NCBI RefSeq assembly: GCF_005405065.1
Contig: NZ_BJDI01000010.1
Coordinates: 1-64,000 of the forward strand
From: Lactiplantibacillus nangangensis
GTDB taxonomy: Bacteria > Bacillota > Bacilli > Lactobacillales > Lactobacillaceae
Direction: 5' to 3'
Length of the DNA stretch: 64,000 nucleotides
Positions 47,849 through 54,619 of this stretch are shown here, piece after piece; the stretch's first letter is position 1; each line of letters opens with the position of its first letter. A model generated the notes under the pieces. The model ran no database searches. It saw nothing but the letters and a program-made list of their open reading frames with translations, and was not told the origin of the DNA. Position numbers and translations under genes: made by a program.

Positions 47849-49157
47849 ATTAGCGCTAACGGGGGCGGCCACAATGGCGGCTCTTTTTTTCGGAGTAAGT
47901 GCAAACGCTGCGACTGACAATCGACCTGTATATGACTTCTCTGAATGGCAAGGCAATATCTCAGCCGCCCAAGCTAAGCTTCTCAAGGGTGAAGCCAAGG
48001 GTATCATTTTGCGTGTTCAGTATGGGTCAAATTACAGAGACAAAGTCTTTGACCACAACGCGGCTGTTCTTAACGCGGCAGGAGTTAAATTCGGTGTCTA
48101 TGCTTTCGGTCAGTATGTAAATGATGCCGATGCTAAGGTTGAAGCTACTGACTTCTATAACCGTGCTAAAAAGTATAACCCACTATTTTATGCGAATGAC
48201 GCGGAAATAGTAACCACGTATGCAGGAAGTTCGTACAGTTCGGCAACCAAAGCATTCGCTACCAAACTGCATTCGCTAACCACCAAGCCGGTCTATCTGT
48301 ATACTGGCAAAGATGTTTATAATTATCATTTAGACGGTCGAAAAGGATATAATGGCGTTTGGCTGGCATACTATCAGAACACCCAACCTAATGTCGGGTT
48401 TACGTACGAGCTATGGCAACATACTGACCGAATGTATAGCACGGCCCTTAACAAGTCTGTGGATGCCTCTAAATTTGTGACAAACGTTAATTGGTTTGGC
48501 AACACGGTCGATACTTCTAAGTATCCGAATGGTGGCTACAAAGTGGGTGATGAGGTTCGCCTAAAGACTGGTATTACTTACTATGGCACGACCACTAAGG
48601 CAGACGACTCACTTACTAAGACTAAGTTAACTGTTAAAACAGTGAAGACCGTCTACACTGGCACATCAAGTCAAGTTCTCACTGTCTATAATGACAGCAA
48701 GGCAATCGGGCAAGTTCGTGCGCAAGATGTAACCAAGGTTGGGTCAATTAAACCGTCAAAGTCGTCTACCTCAGTCAAGTGGGTCAGGGAGTCTAAAACA
48801 TACACGCTAAAGACAGCGGTCAAGCTTCGTAAGTCTCCTTCGACATCGGCCGGTGTAATCACGACTTTAGCCGCGGGCCAAACGGTCAAAACGGATGCAG
48901 CAATTATTCAAGGTGGCTACCGCTGGGTACGGCAGCCACGCAGTAATGGCTATGCGTATATGGCAACTGGTCCTGCAAGCAATTCGCTTGAATACGTGAA
49001 AACCGGTGTTTCTCACGCGTACTACACGGTCAAGTTCGGTGATTCATGGTGGGCAATTGCTCAACAAAATGGACTAGGCGTGTATGCGTTAGCGTCAAAA
49101 AACGGCCAATCAATTTATAGTACGATTCATCCCGGTGAAAAATTAATCATTAAGTAG
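47826..49157 (+). CDS. Secreted GH25 endolysin with SH3 and LysM domains (443 aa)
   Basis: A signal peptide-like N terminus (KLKSKLALTGAATMAALFFG, cut after SANA) precedes a GH25 muramidase (about 35-215) with the Asp/Glu pair in YANDAEIV. SH3-like repeats (about 230-385) and a C-terminal LysM domain (TVKFGDSWWAIAQ) follow. Export by the Sec system would let the holin trigger only its activation. GTG 47826 gives the best signal peptide. It overlaps the holin gene by 23 bases. Confidence 0.92.
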   Translation: MINKLKSKLALTGAATMAALFFGVSANAATDNRPVYDFSEWQGNISAAQAKLLKGEAKGIILRVQYGSNYRDKVFDHNAAVLNAAGVKFGVYAFGQYVNDADAKVEATDFYNRAKKYNPLFYANDAEIVTTYAGSSYSSATKAFATKLHSLTTKPVYLYTGKDVYNYHLDGRKGYNGVWLAYYQNTQPNVGFTYELWQHTDRMYSTALNKSVDASKFVTNVNWFGNTVDTSKYPNGGYKVGDEVRLKTGITYYGTTTKADDSLTKTKLTVKTVKTVYTGTSSQVLTVYNDSKAIGQVRAQDVTKVGSIKPSKSSTSVKWVRESKTYTLKTAVKLRKSPSTSAGVITTLAAGQTVKTDAAIIQGGYRWVRQPRSNGYAYMATGPASNSLEYVKTGVSHAYYTVKFGDSWWAIAQQNGLGVYALASKNGQSIYSTIHPGEKLIIK

Positions 49158-49159
49158 TA

Positions 49160-49202
49160 AAAATCCCGCATTAGCCTTAATTGGCCGGTGCGGGATTTTT
49201 TT
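49160..49202. terminator. Bidirectional terminator after the endolysin
   Basis: AAATCCCGCA and TGCGGGATTT form 10 pairs with runs of A and T on the sides. It ends the late operon and also the minus-strand genes from the right. Confidence 0.85.
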
Positions 49203-49203
49203 A

Positions 49204-49404
49204 TTATTCATCAATTTGTTTTTTTAGTATTTTATGACGGTCTGAGATTAGAGCCAGCATTTCGGACAAGTCGTCGTTGGTTGCTAGTTGTTTGATGAAA
49301 TTACGGGCGACTGAACGCTTGTTTATATATTGTTTACGTTCCTTATTTTTATCGTCCCATTTTCGATTTGCTTTGAGGTGCGCTTCTGTTGGTTTATCTG
49401 CCAT
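49204..49404 (-). CDS. Small charged protein (66 aa)
   Basis: The helical protein, rich in Lys and Asp, is of a kind I associate with L. plantarum prophages and plasmids; no function is known to me. The ATG lies within the end of the next minus-strand gene, so they are coupled. Confidence 0.6.
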   Translation of the reverse strand: MADKPTEAHLKANRKWDDKNKERKQYINKRSVARNFIKQLATNDDLSEMLALISDRHKILKKQIDE

Positions 49405-49492
49405 TCTTAATCACCCGGAATAAAGTATATATCGATAGCCCTAATCCAATTATGGCGACGATTAGTGCAATGATTGAGATAGTATGTGTCAT
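49394..49492 (-). CDS. Single-pass membrane peptide (32 aa)
   Basis: AAAGGAGGAG precedes the ATG at 49492. The product is one transmembrane helix (SIIALIVAIIGLGLSIYTLF) with a basic end. It overlaps the start of the gene at 49204-49404. Confidence 0.55.
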   Translation of the reverse strand: MTHTISIIALIVAIIGLGLSIYTLFRVIKNGR

Positions 49493-49533
49493 TACAGAAC
49501 TCCTCCTTTAGTGTATAATTGATTATATAACAA

Positions 49534-49553
49534 GAAGCAGGGCCTAGACCCTG
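49534..49553 (-). terminator. Terminator after the 52-residue membrane protein gene
   Basis: GCAGGG, CCTAGA and CCCTGC form a 6-bp stem. On the minus strand TTCTTGTT follows. The tail is only moderately T-rich. Confidence 0.5.
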
Positions 49554-49561
49554 CTTTCAAG

Positions 49562-49720
49562 TTATTTCCGTTTCTTAATCCGTTTAGATTTTCGTTCGAA
49601 GTGTTCTTTTTTTGAAGTTCGACTGATAATCTTAAGATTAATGATGGAGCCTACAATTGTAATTGTTGAACCTGCCAGGGAGATAATTGCAGTTAGTAGG
49701 TTTATTTTTTTGTCATCCAT
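49562..49720 (-). CDS. Small membrane protein with basic tail (52 aa)
   Basis: One transmembrane helix (LLTAIISLAGSTITIVGSII) and a very basic C terminus (KSKRIKKRK). AAAGGAG precedes the ATG. It is the first gene below a strong promoter and probably active in the lysogen. Toxin-like small proteins have this shape, but nothing more supports it. Confidence 0.6.
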   Translation of the reverse strand: MDDKKINLLTAIISLAGSTITIVGSIINLKIISRTSKKEHFERKSKRIKKRK

Positions 49721-49758
49721 TATTTTACTCCTTTCTTATATTCCCTCCTACAACTATT

Positions 49759-49787
49759 ATAATACACGCATATGCGTGTATAGTCAA
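49759..49787 (-). promoter_or_regulatory. Strong promoter with a 20-bp palindrome in the spacer
   Basis: On the minus strand, TTGACT (49782-49787), 17 bp and TATTAT (49759-49764) are found. The perfect palindrome ATACACGCATATGCGTGTAT (49762-49781) fills the spacer. It drives the small minus-strand genes and is probably an operator. Confidence 0.7.
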
Positions 49788-49879
49788 TGGATATACGTAA
49801 CTAATTAAAAAAGTTTTGTCCCACGTAAAATACTGATATTTAATTAGTTTGGATTATATGCTAGTCGTCTAAGGTAAGC

Positions 49880-49910
49880 TAAAAAGCGACCGCACCGAGG
49901 TGGGCCGCTT
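49880..49910 (-). terminator. Minus-strand terminator near attR
   Basis: AAGCG/CGCTT and CACC/GGTG helices form an interrupted stem, followed on the minus strand by TTTTT. It would stop transcription that enters the prophage from the right. The remaining part of 49788-50091 has only the arm sites and AT-rich DNA. Confidence 0.5.
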
Positions 49911-49934
49911 AGTTGAATATAGATCCTTTTTTAC

Positions 49935-49954
49935 TTTCCTACGTGTTTCCTACC
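49935..49954. promoter_or_regulatory. Right arm-type integrase binding sites
   Basis: TTTCCTACG (49935-49943) and TTTCCTACC (49946-49954) lie 11 bp apart, repeating the pair at 2077 and 2088. Confidence 0.55.
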
Positions 49955-50091
49955 AACGGTTAAATTTTAATAGGATTTAATAGATATAAATAAGATATAT
50001 TAGATTTTAGACAGCACTATAAACGCTTTTATATCAACCACGGTTAGATGTAATTAACCAATACTAAAGGTCCTTAGAATTAGGGCTTCGA

Positions 50092-50144
50092 CAAGAAGCG
50101 TTCATGGCTGTTTTGAAGACTGACGAAGAAGAAAAGCCGTCGTA
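50092..50144. repeat. attR: attR core
   Basis: This is the 53-bp copy of the lepA 3' end (one mismatch at 50118), including the last codons and a TAG in place of TAA. The host DNA resumes to the right with the original lepA terminator. Confidence 0.92.
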
Positions 50145-50168
50145 GAATACTTTACTAAAATGGCTTAA

Positions 50169-50215
50169 AAGAGCGGTACTAGGATTGTGTGAGCAGGCCT
50201 AATACCGCTCTTTTT
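50169..50215 (+). terminator. Original lepA terminator, separated from its gene by the prophage
   Basis: AAGAGCGGTA and TACCGCTCTT pair over 10 bp around 24 nt, followed by TTTTT. It lies 25 bp after the lepA 3' copy. The region 50216-50365 holds no gene that I can support. Confidence 0.75.
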
Positions 50216-50380
50216 GTGACTCGACCGGCAATAATTTTTTGAGATTGACTTATCAAGCAATCGTGATATGCTGAGCTTGAAGTGAGTGCCATCGATTGAT
50301 TTGACACATGGTTGGATGACTGAATTGGTTGAGGTTACCAATGATGGGGTAACCTGCAAATTCCTAGGGGGGTGTGGTGC

Positions 50381-50692
50381 ATGTCAACAGTTTACCCGAA
50401 GGCCGTCAAAGTTTGGATGGCGGCTAATTTATTACAGATCGAATTTGAAAATGGTCAGACCAGATTCATGCGAACACATTATATTGATGATTATGTTTCA
50501 GCTTGGTCACCTAAAAAAGGGCGTGGTAAGCGCCTTAATCTATGGATTGCACCTACTTGGGAATGGTTGGGTGCCAACGCTCGGATTGAAAAAGATGGCA
50601 CGGTGGTTTTATTTGCTAAGGACAGCTATACGCCACAAGAACTTTGGGAAAACAGTCAGTCCGAAATTAACTTGGTATCTGGTGTGAAGTAA
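50381..50692 (+). CDS. DUF2442-like protein (103 aa)
   Basis: The pattern (YPKAVKVWMAANLLQIEFENG, RIEKDGTVVLF...SYTPQELWE in parts) is like DUF2442, small proteins often paired with a DUF4160 partner in toxin-antitoxin-like operons. No partner is seen here. AGGGGGG lies 8 bases before ATG 50381. Confidence 0.55.
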   Translation: MSTVYPKAVKVWMAANLLQIEFENGQTRFMRTHYIDDYVSAWSPKKGRGKRLNLWIAPTWEWLGANARIEKDGTVVLFAKDSYTPQELWENSQSEINLVSGVK

Positions 50693-50720
50693 GTCATGCC
50701 AAAAATTAACGTCAATTGCA

Positions 50721-50764
50721 AAAGGGATTAGCCAGCACAAAGAATGCTGGCTAATCCCTTTTTG
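50721..50764 (+). terminator. Strong terminator after the DUF2442-like gene
   Basis: AAAGGGATTAGCCAGCA and its complement (50745-50761) form 17 perfect pairs around a 7-nt loop, with T on the 3' side. It may work in both directions. Confidence 0.85.
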
Positions 50765-50805
50765 AATAGTACAAATAATAAAAATTATTTAATTGTAGCT
50801 AGCAA

Positions 50806-51096
50806 TTAGCCCCAATTATTTTGCATATATGGTAGCTTCAGCAGGCCATCGGCGGCTGGGTCAGCGTTACCAATTGTCTTGAGATGCCAATTGCCTTGCT
50901 CATCTTGAGTGGCAACGATCTTTTTACGCTTGCCTTCACTGTTCTTATAAAAACAATTTTCACTATCTGCACCGATTTCACGAGCTAACACGCGGTTTGG
51001 AATAATATAACCGTCGGCGGTTTGAAACTGTTCAATTTGATCAACACTGGTTAGTTCGCTGTGTCCCCGTTGGTAAATCTTTTCGATTAATGTCAT
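50806..51096 (-). CDS. Hypothetical protein (96 aa)
   Basis: This soluble protein is of unknown function, with the beta-rich part IVATQDEQGNWHLKTIG. AAGGGGAT precedes the ATG. It is transcribed toward the terminator at 50721-50764. Confidence 0.7.
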   Translation of the reverse strand: MTLIEKIYQRGHSELTSVDQIEQFQTADGYIIPNRVLAREIGADSENCFYKNSEGKRKKIVATQDEQGNWHLKTIGNADPAADGLLKLPYMQNNWG

Positions 51097-51258
51097 AACA
51101 ATATCCCCTTGTAAAAAATAAACTTCCTAACTAAAAGTAGTTTAGCATAATTATTTTGATTATTAATAGGAAATCAATGTGGTTTAGTGAATATTCAAGA
51201 ATTAAAACAGGTTTCTTGCCTAACCAGTGGTGAATTGATACAATAAGTGTTTAAAATC

Positions 51259-51310
51259 TGTTATAATATCTTTCAGACCTAACGGAGTGGAACTTAGTTA
51301 ATTGAGTTCC
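51259..51310 (+). promoter_or_regulatory. Extended -10 promoter and 5' UTR hairpin before the 94-residue gene
   Basis: TGTTATAAT (51259-51267) is a perfect extended -10. GGAACT and AGTTCC (51289-51310) form a small hairpin in the leader. Confidence 0.55.
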
Positions 51311-51353
51311 TTAAAATCAATCAATTTCACATTGTGAAGGAGAGATCAACGAC

Positions 51354-51638
51354 ATGTTAAAGCGCACGAAACAGTATTTGCGATCGATCAATTATGATTA
51401 CGATAAGACATATATCCGACCGCTAATGGTTCCCGACAGCGTTTACGTGTTGAAATTCGGTAAGGACCATCGTAATAATCGCGTGGTCGTGAAGTATAGT
51501 CATACTTGGACTGGACGCGTTAAAATTAATGAGATTGCCTTACGTCTGCACAAGCAGAAGCACCCTCGAATTTTTAAACACGAAGCGGATATGCTCAAGT
51601 ACTTAAATAAACGTTTAACTAGGAAAGTGGCTGATTAG
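51354..51638 (+). CDS. Hypothetical basic protein (94 aa)
   Basis: Lys, Arg and Tyr are abundant and no family is known to me. GAAGGAGAG precedes the ATG. The terminator overlaps the last codons. Confidence 0.7.
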   Translation: MLKRTKQYLRSINYDYDKTYIRPLMVPDSVYVLKFGKDHRNNRVVVKYSHTWTGRVKINEIALRLHKQKHPRIFKHEADMLKYLNKRLTRKVAD

Positions 51639-51650
51639 CCGCTTTTTTTG
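51626..51650 (+). terminator. Terminator overlapping the end of the 94-residue gene
   Basis: AGTGGCT and AGCCGCT pair around GATT, followed by seven T. Confidence 0.75.
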
Positions 51651-51672
51651 TTATCACTAGGAGGTGACATGT

Positions 51673-52293
51673 GTGCAAATGGCGACATTTTTAAGTGGCC
51701 GGCCAACGCCACAAATTGCGGCAGACTTGTTGGGCAAGCAACTTGTTTTAAAGACCAGTCAAGGTGAAATCCGGGCATGGATCACAGAGGCCGAAGCCTA
51801 TTTGGGCGCCCAGGATGCTGGCGCACACGCGTTCAAAAATCATCAGACGGCCCGTAACGCAGCGTTGTGGTTGCCGGCTGGGACGATTTACATTTATCAA
51901 ATGCGCACCCAGTTTTTGCTAAATCTGGTCACGCAAGCAGCTGGCACGCCTGAATGTGTGCTGATCCGAGGAATTGAACCGGCTACTGGTCTGGCCCTAA
52001 TGCAGCGCAATCGACCAGTGCCACTTGAAAATCTGACGACTGGTCCTGGCAAACTCATGCAGGCGTTGGGCCTAGACAAGCAATTGAATGGCACACCGCT
52101 TTCGGATGAGACGCTTGCACTCGATCTAACGGCAGCGCGCCGGCCGGCCAAGATAATGAGTAGTGCGCGTATCGGCATTGTGAACAAGGCAACTTGGACG
52201 ACGGCACCGTTGCGCTATGAGGTGAGTGGTAATCCGTTCGTTTCAAAGCGCCGAAAGCGTGATATTGATATTGAGCATCATGGCTGGTGTTGA
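51673..52293 (+). CDS. 3-methyladenine DNA glycosylase (AAG/MPG family)
   Basis: The 206-residue enzyme removes alkylated and deaminated purines. Visible family blocks: ADLLGKQLV, ITEAEAYLG..D.GAHA and the RNAALWLPAGTIYIY stretch, and GPGKLMQALG near the C terminus. The catalytic Glu is in TEAEAY. GTG 51673 lies 6 bases behind AGGAGGTG; ATG 51679 is possible. Confidence 0.92.
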   Translation: MQMATFLSGRPTPQIAADLLGKQLVLKTSQGEIRAWITEAEAYLGAQDAGAHAFKNHQTARNAALWLPAGTIYIYQMRTQFLLNLVTQAAGTPECVLIRGIEPATGLALMQRNRPVPLENLTTGPGKLMQALGLDKQLNGTPLSDETLALDLTAARRPAKIMSSARIGIVNKATWTTAPLRYEVSGNPFVSKRRKRDIDIEHHGWC

Positions 52294-52415
52294 GTGGCAT
52301 TAGCATGATGACTTAACATTGGATGTTTTTTTGCAGTATTGGATGTGTTTTTGCGTCTTGTGCTGGTTTATTGGTAGAATAGACTAAATTGAATTTTCCA
52401 AGGAGGAAGCCCAAT

Positions 52416-53366
52416 ATGAAATGGACTGAAGTAACTGTTAGCACTTCCAATGAAGCGGTCGAAGCAGTTTCAAATATTTTAATGGAATCAGGAGCGAGTG
52501 GTGTCAAGATTGATGATGCCCTTGATTATCAAAATTTGAAGCCGGACCGTTACGGTGAAATTATTGACTTAGCAACGATTCCGCACATTACCGAAGGGGC
52601 TAAGATTTCGGCGTATTATCCCGAAACGGTCTTTGTCCCAGAAATTATTCCCACGATTAAACAACGGGTAGCCAAACTGGCCGAATTTGGCTTGAATCCA
52701 CAGCCAGCTGAAGTCAGTATGGCGGACTTGTCTGATGAAAATTGGGCAACGGCTTGGAAAAAGTATTATCATCCCGTTCGTGTGACGCGCTACTTAACGA
52801 TCGTGCCCAGTTGGGAAAGTTATCAACCAACCCAACCCGGTGAATTGGTCTTAAAACTCGATCCTGGAATGGCTTTTGGGACGGGAACACATCCTACCAC
52901 GAAGTTATCCTTGCAAGGTCTTGAAACGGTTATTAATGGTGGCGAACACCTCATTGATGTCGGCACTGGTTCAGGAATTCTGAGCATTGCGGCGAAGGCC
53001 ATGGGTGTCGGTGAAGTTGAAGCCTATGATTTGGATGAGGTGGCGGTCAAGTCAGCTCAAGCTAACTTAGACTTGAATCCCGTCGCGGCCGATATCAAAG
53101 TGGCTGCGAATGATTTGCTTAAGGGCATTCAGACGCAAGCGGACATCATTGTGGCCAATATTCTGGCTGAAATTATTATCCCGTTAGTGCCACAAGCAAA
53201 GGCGAACTTAAAACGGGGTGGCTATTTTATTACCTCTGGGATTATTGATGATAAGTTTCAAACAGTATTGGCCACAATCAAGACTGCCGGTTTCCAAATT
53301 GCACAGCACACGCAGATGGGTGATTGGCACAGTATCGTGGCTTACTTGCCTACTGAAGAAGATTAA
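52416..53366 (+). CDS. prmA: Ribosomal protein L11 methyltransferase
   Basis: The 316-residue SAM-dependent enzyme trimethylates L11. It has the N-terminal L11-binding domain (about 1-100) and a methyltransferase domain with [15 protein letters not shown] and the SAM motif [16 protein letters not shown] 52416 follows AGGAGGAAG. It is followed by rsmE 12 bases on, a common pair. Confidence 0.97.
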   Translation: MKWTEVTVSTSNEAVEAVSNILMESGASGVKIDDALDYQNLKPDRYGEIIDLATIPHITEGAKISAYYPETVFVPEIIPTIKQRVAKLAEFGLNPQPAEVSMADLSDENWATAWKKYYHPVRVTRYLTIVPSWESYQPTQPGELVLKLDPGMAFGTGTHPTTKLSLQGLETVINGGEHLIDVGTGSGILSIAAKAMGVGEVEAYDLDEVAVKSAQANLDLNPVAADIKVAANDLLKGIQTQADIIVANILAEIIIPLVPQAKANLKRGGYFITSGIIDDKFQTVLATIKTAGFQIAQHTQMGDWHSIVAYLPTEED

Positions 53367-53378
53367 TGGAGGCCGAGC

Positions 53379-54131
53379 ATGCAGCGTTATTTTTTAACTG
53401 AGACTGTTGCGACAACTGCTGGGACGCAATTTGAGCTGACGGGTGAAAGTGTTCATCATTGGCTCAAGGTCATGCGCGCCCAACCGGGTGATGAAGCTGA
53501 ATTTGTGACGCTCAACCAACAAGTTGTTATTGGCAAGTTGGCAAGCAGTACGGCAACTACTGCGATGGTAACCGTTGTCGCTGTCACACAGCCAAATGTC
53601 GAATTACCGCTTGAAGTAGTGATTGCCTGTGGGGTCTCCAAGGGTGATAAGACAGAACAAATCGTCCAGCGCGGGACCGAGTTAGGCGCGGCTGGCTTTG
53701 TGTTCTTTGATAGTCAGTACGCTGTCGCAAAATGGGCTCCAAATAAACGTGATCGGAAATTGACGCGGTTAGCTAAAATTGCCCAAGGCGCTGCTGAACA
53801 GTCGCACAGAACGGTCATTCCAACGGTTGACTATCAGCCTAATTTATCGACGTTGATTCAGCAAGTGCCACATGATGCGGGCGTCGTGGCTTGGGAAGAA
53901 TCTGCCAAGCAAGGTGAGAGTAGTCAGTTAGTCCAGACATTGAACAAAATGCAGTCGGGACAACGGTTATTGGCGATTTTTGGTCCAGAAGGCGGCTTGA
54001 CTGCTGAAGAAGTTAGCGCTTTAAACCAAGCAGGGGTCGTGTCGGCTGGTCTCGGGCCACGAATTATGCGGGCAGAAACGGCGCCAATGTACCTACTTAG
54101 CGCGATTTCTTTTTCGCAAGAATTAGTGTAA
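53379..54131 (+). CDS. rsmE: 16S rRNA m3U1498 methyltransferase
   Basis: The 250-residue SPOUT-class enzyme has an N-terminal PUA-like domain and a C-terminal knot with IFGPEGGLTAEEV and GLGPRIMRAETAPMYLLSAI. GGAGG lies upstream, and the gene is in operon with prmA. Confidence 0.96.
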   Translation: MQRYFLTETVATTAGTQFELTGESVHHWLKVMRAQPGDEAEFVTLNQQVVIGKLASSTATTAMVTVVAVTQPNVELPLEVVIACGVSKGDKTEQIVQRGTELGAAGFVFFDSQYAVAKWAPNKRDRKLTRLAKIAQGAAEQSHRTVIPTVDYQPNLSTLIQQVPHDAGVVAWEESAKQGESSQLVQTLNKMQSGQRLLAIFGPEGGLTAEEVSALNQAGVVSAGLGPRIMRAETAPMYLLSAISFSQELV

Positions 54132-54200
54132 TTTCACGGTCGGTGGTGTAAAATAAATAATCATAGTCATTAAGCATTTAAGGGTAAGTGAGGGATCAGT

Positions 54201-54539
54201 GTGACGGAGAAATTTCGTAAATTTAGCGGCCAGTACTGGTTGGTAGCGATCGTCGTTGGCGTTGGGCTACCCTGGCTATTAAAGTTATTGAGCGTCAGTC
54301 GATTCCATCAAATCGTCTGGTTGCTATTTTGCTTTGACTTTATTATTTCAATGATCGTTGGCTGGCAAATTCGCCGCACCGCGCGAACGGGCTGGTTAAT
54401 TTGGCTGCTACCAATATTTTGTTTACTTGGTCTCTATCTATTTTTCCCAGAGTACGTTTACTATCTCGCAATTGTCGATTTAGGACTGTCGTACTTAGCT
54501 TACGGGATGGCCGCACCTCGTGAAACAGAACGGGATTAG
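54201..54539 (+). CDS. Small membrane protein (112 aa)
   Basis: Four hydrophobic helices (about 14-30, 37-55, 65-83 and 84-102). I recognise no family. The GTG start has GTGAGGGATC upstream. Confidence 0.75.
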   Translation: MTEKFRKFSGQYWLVAIVVGVGLPWLLKLLSVSRFHQIVWLLFCFDFIISMIVGWQIRRTARTGWLIWLLPIFCLLGLYLFFPEYVYYLAIVDLGLSYLAYGMAAPRETERD

Positions 54540-54547
54540 CGGTAGGC

Positions 54548-54580
54548 AAGGCACGTCGGGTGGTTAACGAACGTGCCTTT
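54548..54580 (+). terminator. Terminator before rel
   Basis: AAGGCACGT and ACGTGCCTT form 9 pairs, followed by TTT. It separates the prmA group from rel. Confidence 0.75.
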
Positions 54581-54619
54581 TTATGAAACTAAAATTTTGA
54601 GAAATCGTGGTGAGATTGT

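Larger units (their letters stand above)
1985..50144. mobile_element. Complete temperate myovirus-type prophage integrated in the 3' end of lepA
   Basis: The element is bounded by a 53-bp repeat (1985-2037 and 50092-50144, one mismatch). An integrase lies inside the left end. It carries switch, replication, packaging, head, contractile tail, receptor-binding and lysis modules in standard order, without a broken core gene that I can see. Morons and small genes are interspersed. It is probably inducible, but that is inferred from gene content only. Confidence 0.95.

Noticed and set aside
50366-50372. A further contingency G tract before the DUF2442-like gene
   Set aside because: Only seven G (GGGGGG with neighbours), outside a reading frame, and it acts as the ribosome binding site.
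50286-50687. A 133-codon frame overlapping the DUF2442-like gene
   Set aside because: It runs in another frame of the 50381-50692 gene, ends in low-quality sequence and has no ribosome binding site.
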